A stretch of 9,489 nucleotides of DNA. Source: Mollicutes bacterium. Its GTDB lineage: Bacteria; Bacillota_I; Bacilli_A; Izemoplasmatales; Izemoplasmataceae. The stretch covers positions 1 through 9,489 of the forward strand of contig PUMO01000097.1 in NCBI GenBank assembly GCA_003551405.1, read 5' to 3'. The first letter of the stretch is position 1, and every line of letters begins with the position of its first letter. The notes under the pieces were generated by a model. The model ran no database searches. It was not told the origin of the DNA and was given only the letters and a program-made list of their open reading frames with translations. The translations under genes were made by a program, and so were the position numbers. This document shows positions 9,001 to 9,489 of this stretch, piece by piece.

Positions 9001-9119
9001 AGCTGGAGGCCATCGCACATCAGGAACCTCAGTTTGGCTGGCGGGCTGCTGCTTCTGGTAGTGGCGGTCGCGGAGTGGGTGGCTGGGCCTCAGCCAGCCA
9101 CCCACCGGACCCCCATTAG
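3..9119 (+). CDS. Retrotransposon polyprotein: APE - RT - PHD - methyltransferase-like - RNase H - CCHC/RLE
   Basis: This single polypeptide of about 3,038 codons (partial at its N-terminus) should carry out target-primed reverse transcription: nick the chromosome, copy the element RNA from the 3' end, and degrade the template. The frame has no stop upstream to nt 3, so the true start is probably outside the window. The first in-frame ATG is at 159, in a C-rich context, and would give 2,986 residues and still keep every domain. A TTG at 81 has no support as a start in a eukaryote. Catalytic residues of all four enzyme modules are visible: the APE Asn, Glu, GDMN, RIDD and SDH; the RT Asp and FADD; the RNase H D-E-D and HTG..NEFAD; and the RLE RPD..ELK. 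The Pro/Ala/Ser/Thr-rich linkers are unusually long. The last residues are Gly/Ser-rich and end at TAG 9117-9119. No self-cleavage protease domain was recognised; one may lie upstream of the window. Confidence 0.93.
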   Translation, partial: YLHHNSGTWENARNYIYSTNGSKVLELPIAPRYKFLPPSTTLPPSSTHPPLLMPKPPPLPMPHPSSHVGDPESIKATLKVATMNVQGLHRSRHDVNQLIRSESPDILVLTEIKSGAAQGSDTTWLKGLLFNYQWWTAPARYAGIMVCIRKDVAVGGQAKLIHKDAGGRHITLQLKTGHSCLLLIGTYWPSGSCSEALRKRGQMEQELQTIISQNSPCVPLLAGDMNATLKANDRSSDREYGADALYRSFLARQKLSPLDSPTDTAPRPRSHSQPTQTDHHGHACYSSGRIDDILLPSTIANCCNPASVLELGCVSDHAPVVATIPTNPLNLSIPLMHDPELQRPKQRSLARPITDHDQARLHHALKDPSHGIPQQLEALLHSLSPCYDECTAFLNSLDHKSATLTLRLEVIQSRPAREVVEEQAHALTAMLDSANQTALTVCATTTPFTGDNTHYMNRGSRTQRVKLSRKLHIIKAVKGHLSNEIIATATTVDELIERNRGHATLLRLAQDLKALLTAPLHSLPLRDQLNKLESLTRTQIKIMDEAHNKQCEGQARQAQQKKISKHPKEAHKDIFNAPTEENQSRARLKALEDPISKKIETEPEKIAAIIEDSFRASLKAVRPKTGEYQPSVSRDYPWVAAEASTPDRFTLHTPITLKESKGEGSRPWLHSCILDKAAFHECIHNLGKNKSHGPDGIVNELLTLLTPEIRNTIHMLFTIMWATGITPEAWKTSETVLIDKGKGLETSLSSYRPIGLANTLYKLWTRLVTNTLYNYAEKHSILSSTQAGFRKQKDTIHQLQNVIMALEDARLHSKDVYALIVDFTSAFNTTDHDRMLWIMYDLGFPTDAIDAIKNLYTGATTRIKLLAGGHTNQIPVERGTIQGDPLSPFLFLLYMEPLLRWLHVGSRGYTHGCIPAHTPQFNHLTNNLSSAAFADDLACLTGSISDLHVQAHKLTLYSDWGALQVSGTKTKVAGILHRGALTEGKGLKSKAKLAAQLEQRLKAITVQGKAAHVLKSKDPYTYLGVELTMDLDWSYQHKRMTSNLEHKLTTLVASYASPRQTQAIITNAIIPSLAYAFPVTPCEPAQLARWDKQIGAAIKKKWNLWKSTPTAFIREDPLEFGIGSPSISVEYHTRSAEALITSLEHDSARHRTITRGLMQAQLAQLQRSALRYNTQRIGTPLGVSRQQYACLRPCQLLSIHTSRLHLILKGNEPYLDLLTSISSVTSLRKSGPHTLATISACVAGPLMTLGITGLNDLLDPPHPADDAHQRHTITGRLLKQRFPEARAQHTIALNRLAAILNIVGDDDLLSPETPRQLQRLKKADLDFPLECRAVNRDPNTVPGLLALFSRTHPSNQAQPVPTAGSFPTNAPVPTEPNMPAPSLAQPNTHTTLPTTGAQSHPTPPHSHMTMRQATRTQSLGSEHGVDVNKSGPTHMTIATSPAPSKSHERPQATQPCGRRMITRSMPAPHIGAHNPALPCPRKATPGVILNPGAAPSIDHAPPEVRSVEPISTPCATCSQTEHGAQVKAQMSALPPLPPTHKRTQHDAPLPPSCALRRTATRTAQNLISNGMSLNPEAAPPTNHASSELGNAEPQSSTSRTTRSQTGRLVEAHAQASAPSPSPTHKRAHPGTPLPSSRVLRRKTTRSAHLLSAPGVTILDPEAAPPTEHALPEPRLAEPDTSPCTTCPHTRRQFSTQDQALTIPSPLKRPHPDTTSSPPPTHGRSMTTRSMRGTPKFNNSQAIPSPTQPCQQATPEPIQCSSPAAPGLRPHRQRSCSVGIQALLVPPHTSEPPYLSPRPNKRTLPITPSPTSIIEPPFVSGTAPTTTPKRRYTKATPRITLRQVHFAQPTQLDQTDRAQALWMFKQNKMASSSPQDIESLYHHQLQVESAQDSRLHTDRKRVRCAPTAPPDQVQYLAQFKPMIVERWALPYLKEANFKIRTSTPVARSDVLDADCEICCRSDSHEALKDTPTGLSDHTDMYICNVCSRTFHWACLHELRCYTSAEREGIIQDDNWACLACANIDTTIKATRKRSAACRTTASELVRITWDPSWEPLPPADDTSDFATNFAACIDQYVLARDQTTDLSAATPDGTLHHLERQGFELKQTPDTSWPSTQGSPARMNASYHMDPTNPQTDIMPTDKYEIRTSSFDLINMQHAHPNTMHDEPNRATNDISVSNQAVLPTTSMQAYTSVLGPDGKCVGLIEPSRVYILHEAFHKAHANGTHARIQPPPCSFAAELAGLLQRQSERTSATDTSTSPKIKDSYTRVLPPTLQAALKRWAMVTKEKMACPLDFDPTHTAYWSCSRRDQVFGAHYDAFATQFTGYSICHPIYADSVMHRAAKHAIHSATVAEAPPTATFMLLPKSTGTNAYMALIRDHPNLCVELCTIPKEHLNYAPPARWNGTRVLPPPKWSLKLVVVWNPAAKAELAANNASWLEDLAADYPEATWHYPPTSALHISAAPHQGPASPCPLKFRKLRPDHNLTHSHSSAAMHLDTPPLPTNDGLTLKVANWKQWAYTDGSCLKPTLNGKPLPQRIGAGVWFPHSQQATYVNSGGLGMTNEINRAELTGILAALALGHTQIATDSACCLHQIRKQMLHPEQQRRHKHTKLLVAIQNHIINSATQIHFHKVKAHTGVTGNEFADALARHAAKHDSGHDTSVLPVEGGGNPFFQLHWLAAEQHPQDQAQSTSLHPLSDMHAKLKAHMHQHHKLGNANTETGYFSYWKQLCTTKVANKELSNAFWKDASITFKHRKNVMRYRTGTLFNNKIAVRFKFRASPACSICHHPDSALHILSGCQHPNISKIITERHNKAGRLITSAISKGVLGASIVYSDIGSADKLAVEGISLPEDSANRTLPPWLLSRLDDRLRKASSRPDIILVTPSRNCPPEIAALKPSELPKNRREIHLVELKYCEDTRPEVQQAHAQEQHARLMQHLQLEGYVAIHLHTILLGVGGTIYNSLTLDPLKALGLDHQHATTLARKLNAHSITSASSLIGARRKLEAIAHQEPQFGWRAAASGSGGRGVGGWASASHPPDPH
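105..212 (+). other. Proline-rich N-terminal tract of the polyprotein
   Basis: About 35 residues, over a third of them proline (for example FLPPSTTLPPSS and PKPPPLPMPHP), separate the left-edge segment from the endonuclease. The tract is very likely disordered and acts as a spacer. It contains the first two in-frame ATG codons (159 and 183), so it is either the true N-terminus or a linker to an upstream domain cut off by the window. The DNA is C-rich, with C-runs at 111-116, 124-126, 128-130, 142-144 and 147-151. Confidence 0.6.
237..980 (+). other. APE-type endonuclease domain (exonuclease-endonuclease-phosphatase fold)
   Basis: This domain would nick target DNA to expose the 3'-OH that primes reverse transcription. 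The motifs appear in family order: KVATMNVQGL with the metal/phosphate-binding Asn at 252-254; ILVLTEIK with the metal-binding Glu at 333-335; GTYWPSG with the Tyr at 561-563; LLAGDMNAT with the catalytic Asp and Asn at 672-680; SGRIDDILLP at 861-890; and SDHAPVV with the terminal Asp-His pair at 948-953. All expected catalytic residues are present, so the nuclease should be active. Its length of about 245 residues is normal for LINE APE domains. Its N-terminal position, upstream of the RT, is the usual LINE arrangement. Target specificity cannot be read from the sequence. Confidence 0.95.
981..2030 (+). other. Linker between APE and RT with conserved pre-RT motif
   Basis: About 350 residues, predicted mostly helical and charged, with no recognised enzyme motif. 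Near the end, around 1765-1860, is a segment reading roughly ALEDPISKKIETEPEKIAA followed by IIEDSF. It corresponds to the 'kD..G..itdpeeia..f..ff' stretch that precedes the RT in most non-LTR elements. It probably forms the N-terminal extension that helps the RT hold template RNA. Just upstream (about 1650-1730) is a Lys/Gln-rich stretch (QARQAQQKKISKHPKEAHK) that could bind RNA or DNA. The function is inferred from position only. Confidence 0.6.
2031..3110 (+). other. Reverse transcriptase domain (non-LTR type)
   Basis: This domain copies the element RNA into cDNA at the nicked target. Recognisable blocks in order: NKSHGPDGIVNELL (2067-2108); the SYRPIGLANTLYKLW block (about 2250-2295); STQAGFRKQKDTIHQ (about 2350-2397); VDFTSAFNT with catalytic Asp at 2466-2468; RGTIQGDPLSPFLFLLY (about 2634-2684); AAFADDLA with the catalytic Asp pair at 2805-2810; a Lys in the TKTKVAGI block at 2913-2915; and YTYLGVEL at about 3060-3083. 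FADD is the usual LINE form of the active site. All catalytic aspartates are intact. A Ser/Gly-rich insertion of roughly 40 residues, containing RGYTHGCIPAHTP, lies between the QGDPLSP block and FADD. Confidence 0.97.
3111..4050 (+). other. Post-RT region (thumb and following helices)
   Basis: About 310 residues following the RT palm. The first part (KRMTSNLEHKLTTLVASYAS, then a run of Ala/Ile-rich helices containing RWDKQIGAAIKKKWNLWK) matches the thumb-like helical region seen after LINE RTs, where basic and aromatic residues contact template and primer. The rest is mixed helix with Arg/Gln-rich patches. No separate enzymatic motif was recognised. Assignment is by position and general character only. 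Confidence 0.55.
4050..5560 (+). other. Long Pro/Ala/Thr/Ser-rich disordered linker
   Basis: About 500 residues dominated by Pro, Ala, Thr, Ser and His, with scattered basic clusters such as RRMITRSM, THKRAHPG and TTRSMRG. It has no globular-domain signature and is most likely disordered, separating the RT half from the PHD/RNase H/RLE half. The central third is a degenerate tandem repeat, listed separately. The basic clusters could act as nuclear localisation or nucleic-acid contact sites; that is inference. An untested possibility is that it is a cleavage or flexible hinge region between two functional halves. Confidence 0.7.
4458..5198 (+). repeat. Three degenerate tandem copies of an 84-codon unit inside the coding region
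   Basis: The unit begins with a G-V/M-x-L-N/D-P-E/G-A-A-P block, followed by a conserved His-Ala, an E-P, a T-C/R-S/P-Q/H-T segment, PTHKR or PLKR, and a basic end of LRR..TRS type. Copy 1 starts at 4458, copy 2 at 4710 and copy 3 at 4962, exactly 252 nt apart; copy 3 runs to about 5198. An isolated copy of the basic end (RRMITRSM, 4374-4397) sits upstream, suggesting a remnant of a further unit. Similarity persists at the DNA level, for example the segment containing acatgctcgcaaac in copy 1, acacgctcgcaaac in copy 2 and acatgcccgcacac in copy 3. Copies 1 and 3 carry a C-x2-C pair that copy 2 has lost. Confidence 0.8.
5862..6059 (+). other. PHD-type zinc finger (C4HC3)
   Basis: Ligands in order: Cys 5862 and 5871 (CEIC), Cys 5946 and 5955 (CNVC), His 5970, Cys 5979 (FHWAC), Cys 6048 and 6057 (WACLAC). 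This gives C-x2-C-x24-C-x2-C-x4-H-x2-C-x22-C-x2-C. A tryptophan two residues before the seventh ligand is typical of PHD fingers and argues against RING. The first loop is slightly long for the family. PHD fingers usually read histone H3 tails, so the likely role is docking the element protein on chromatin, which is inference. A PHD-like finger is known in ORF1 of CR1 LINEs, but here it lies inside the RT polypeptide between RT and RNase H. An extra Cys at 5874 could substitute for the second ligand. Confidence 0.88.
6060..6800 (+). other. Low-complexity linker between PHD finger and next domain
   Basis: About 245 residues rich in Ala, Thr, Pro, Asp and Ser, with no enzyme motif recognised. 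A short block around 6568-6690 (SVLGPDGKCVGLIEPSRVYILHEAFHKAHANG) looks more ordered and could be a small folded element or an interaction peptide. The rest is probably disordered. No internal repeat was found here. Confidence 0.5.
6801..7274 (+). other. Unassigned domain resembling a degenerate N6-adenine methyltransferase fold
   Basis: About 158 residues that look folded: they are richer in aromatic and aliphatic residues than the flanking linkers. Landmarks are LQAALKRWAMVTKEKMACP (about 6819-6875), a VFGAHYDAFATQF block (6930-6968), GYSICHPIYAD (6972-7004), a helix VMHRAAKHAIHSATVAEAP, a strand ATFMLLPKS (about 7071-7097), a CTIPKEHLNY segment (about 7158-7190), and a final strand SLKLVVVWN (about 7239-7265). 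The order of a 'vFga..daf' block, an (N)-P-P-Y-like loop, a helix, a hydrophobic strand ending in P, and a last hydrophobic strand recalls PCIF1/phage Dam-type adenine methyltransferases. The catalytic N-P-P-F/Y is replaced by C-H-P-I-Y, so activity is doubtful. It could equally be an unrelated fold. The match is by eye only. Confidence 0.4.
7539..7955 (+). other. RNase H domain (type I, LINE-associated)
   Basis: This domain degrades the RNA strand of the RNA-cDNA hybrid after reverse transcription. Catalytic residues are in order: Asp in WAYTDGSC (7557-7559), Glu in EINRAELTG (7698-7700), Asp in ATDSACC (7752-7754), and the C-terminal HTGVTGNEFADALA block with His 7899-7901, Asn 7917-7919 and Asp 7929-7931. 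All four acidic residues and the conserved His are present, so it should be active. RNase H occurs in the I, R1-like and Dualen groups of LINEs, usually downstream of the RT. Here it is unusually far away, about 4.4 kb (roughly 1,475 residues) after the RT domain. Confidence 0.95.
8340..8990 (+). other. CCHC zinc knuckle and PD-(D/E)XK restriction-like endonuclease (RLE)
   Basis: The segment opens with CSICHHPDSALHILSGC, ligands Cys 8340, Cys 8349, His 8373 and Cys 8388 (C-x2-C-x7-H-x4-C), followed by ERHNKAGRLI with a conserved His at 8427. This CCHC-then-R.H order is the same as upstream of the nuclease in R2-type LINEs. The nuclease core is SRPDIILV (Asp 8628-8630), then EIHLVELKYCED with Glu 8727-8729 and Lys 8733-8735, an E-x-K pair. 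A helix with QQAHAQEQHARLMQHLQ and the block LHTILLGVGGTIYNS follow. RLE domains cut target DNA, often sequence-specifically, and normally occur in elements that lack an APE. The 32-residue gap between the PD and E-x-K motifs is longer than the 12-14 residues usually quoted for R2-type RLEs. Confidence 0.85.
9075..9105 (+). other. Perfect 12-bp GC-rich hairpin just before the stop codon
   Basis: Arms gtgggtggctgg (9075-9086) and ccagccacccac (9094-9105) are exact reverse complements with a 7-base loop (gcctcag). Nine of the 12 pairs are G-C, so it should be very stable in RNA. It ends 11 bases before the TAG at 9117 and encodes part of the Gly/Trp/Ser tail, whose sequence looks unconstrained. 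It coincides with the point where composition switches from C-rich to G/T-rich. It may be the first element of a 3' structure used by the RT, or may influence termination. Confidence 0.75.
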
Positions 9120-9300
9120 TTAGGCTTCAGCTGGTTGGGTTGCTGGGTGGGCTGGCTTCGGAGGACTGGCGGCGTGGGGGGGTACGGGTGTTTGATGGCT
9201 CTCTTGCTTGCCTGTCATGCTTGCACGTTTGACCTTCTTCTCTCGGCGTCCTTTTGCCTCCTTCCTCTTGTTGCCGGTATTTGGTGGGGGGGGGGCATGC

Positions 9301-9318
9301 GTGCTAGCTTGCTAGCAC
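9301..9318 (+). other. Perfect 7-bp hairpin with CUUG tetraloop in the 3' region
   Basis: Arms gtgctag (9301-9307) and ctagcac (9312-9318) enclose cttg. In RNA this gives a G(CUUG)C loop, a known extra-stable tetraloop. The same stretch also holds two copies of the hexamer gctagc. A small, stable stem-loop in a LINE 3' UTR is a reasonable candidate for RT recognition. It is followed by a short T-run, but a transcription terminator role is not expected for an RNA polymerase II or internal-promoter LINE. Confidence 0.65.
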
Positions 9319-9409
9319 CTTTTCAGCCATGTTGCTGTAGCCCTCAGGGTAGGGCGCCCCTCCTTTTCCTTAACTGTATGCCTGCAGTGCCTTCATTGCT
9401 CGCGTAGTC

Positions 9410-9424
9410 TTTTCTTTTCTTTTC
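9410..9424 (+). repeat. (TTTTC)3 pyrimidine microsatellite, possible element tail
   Basis: Three perfect units of ttttc, preceded by tc and followed by tag, give a 20-base stretch (9408-9427) that is pyrimidine apart from its last two bases. Many LINEs lacking a poly(A) tail end in a short tandem repeat produced by RT slippage, so this could be the end of the element. It also resembles a polypyrimidine tract with a 3' splice acceptor. It could simply be an internal simple repeat. Confidence 0.5.
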
Positions 9425-9489
9425 TAGCCATGTGCTTAGTGCGGCGTGTGCCTACGTGCAGGCCATGAGAGGAGTGTTTGGCGGCAGCC

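Larger units (their letters stand above)
1..9489 (+). mobile_element. Non-LTR retrotransposon, Dualen/RandI-like, with two endonucleases; 5' end outside the window
   Basis: One intronless frame spans nearly the whole window and carries, in order, an APE-type endonuclease, a LINE-type reverse transcriptase, RNase H, and a CCHC plus restriction-like endonuclease. No integrase, aspartic protease or long terminal repeat is present, so this is a LINE rather than an LTR element. An APE and an RLE on one polypeptide is the defining trait of the Dualen family (RandI in repeat databases), described from Chlamydomonas reinhardtii. At more than 9 kb it is large for a LINE. The frame is open at the left edge, so the 5' end is not here. 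The 3' boundary is uncertain: a (TTTTC)3 tract near 9410-9424 could mark a tail, and bases after it could be host DNA or more 3' UTR. The frame has no stops or frameshifts, so the copy looks young. Confidence 0.93.
9120..9489 (+). other. 3' non-coding region of the retrotransposon, possibly running into host DNA
   Basis: These 370 bases hold no convincing gene. They are G/T-rich with long G-runs (9176-9182, 9286-9295), whereas the preceding 9 kb is C/A-rich. They contain a CUUG-loop hairpin (9301-9318) and a (TTTTC)3 tract (9410-9424). Neither the chlorophyte polyadenylation signal TGTAA nor AATAAA was found. In LINEs the 3' UTR is what the RT recognises to start copying, so the hairpins are the parts most likely to matter. 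Where the element ends and host sequence begins cannot be told from one copy. Confidence 0.65.

Noticed and set aside
9135..9407. 90-codon + strand frame in the 3' region
   Set aside because: It starts just after the polyprotein stop in another frame. The product is rich in Leu/Cys/Gly with no domain, and it spans the hairpin and G-runs, so it is more likely non-coding.
9408..9427. 3' splice acceptor (polypyrimidine tract followed by TAG)
   Set aside because: The context fits an acceptor, but no donor or downstream exon can be identified, and a LINE 3' end is an equally simple explanation.
1..9489. LTR retrotransposon, CRISPR, tRNA, rRNA or bacterial operon
   Set aside because: No matching terminal repeats, integrase, spacer array, or RNA-gene signature was seen. 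The RT motifs and nuclease types are those of a LINE.

Overview
The window is almost entirely one very large non-LTR (LINE-type) retrotransposon lying on the + strand. A single intronless reading frame runs from the left edge (first whole codon at nt 3) to a TAG at 9117-9119, about 3,038 codons. It is followed by about 370 bases of non-coding 3' sequence. The host is most likely a green alga, probably a chlorophycean. Reasons: codons favour C at the third position, the linkers are Pro/Ala/Thr/Ser-rich as in volvocine algae, and the domain set matches the Dualen/RandI family described from Chlamydomonas reinhardtii. Species cannot be assigned from the sequence.

Layout, left to right: an N-terminal part that is open at the window edge and ends in a proline tract; an APE-type endonuclease (about 237-980); a linker with the usual pre-RT helix (981-2030); a reverse transcriptase with VDFTSAFNT, QGDPLSP and FADD motifs (about 2031-3110); a post-RT helical region (3111-4050); a long disordered Pro-rich linker (4050-5560) containing three degenerate tandem copies of an 84-residue unit; a C4HC3 PHD finger (5862-6059); a low-complexity linker (6060-6800); an unnamed domain that resembles a degenerate N6-adenine methyltransferase fold (about 6800-7275); RNase H (about 7539-7955); and a C-terminal CCHC knuckle plus PD-(D/E)XK restriction-like endonuclease (8340-8990).

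Together these read as a self-contained machine for target-primed reverse transcription. One or both endonucleases nick the target, the RT copies the element's RNA from the 3' end, and RNase H removes the template. The PHD finger and basic repeats could help chromatin or DNA contact. Having both an APE and an RLE on one polypeptide is the hallmark of the Dualen group. The PHD finger, the methyltransferase-like domain and the repeated linker are the least explained parts.

The 3' region differs sharply from the coding region. The coding strand is C-rich, whereas the 3' part is G/T-rich. A perfect 12-bp hairpin sits just inside the stop codon, and a second hairpin with a CUUG loop, G-runs and a (TTTTC)3 tract lie downstream. 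These are candidates for the RNA structures and tail used in 3'-end recognition. Neither a target-site duplication nor a definite element end is visible.
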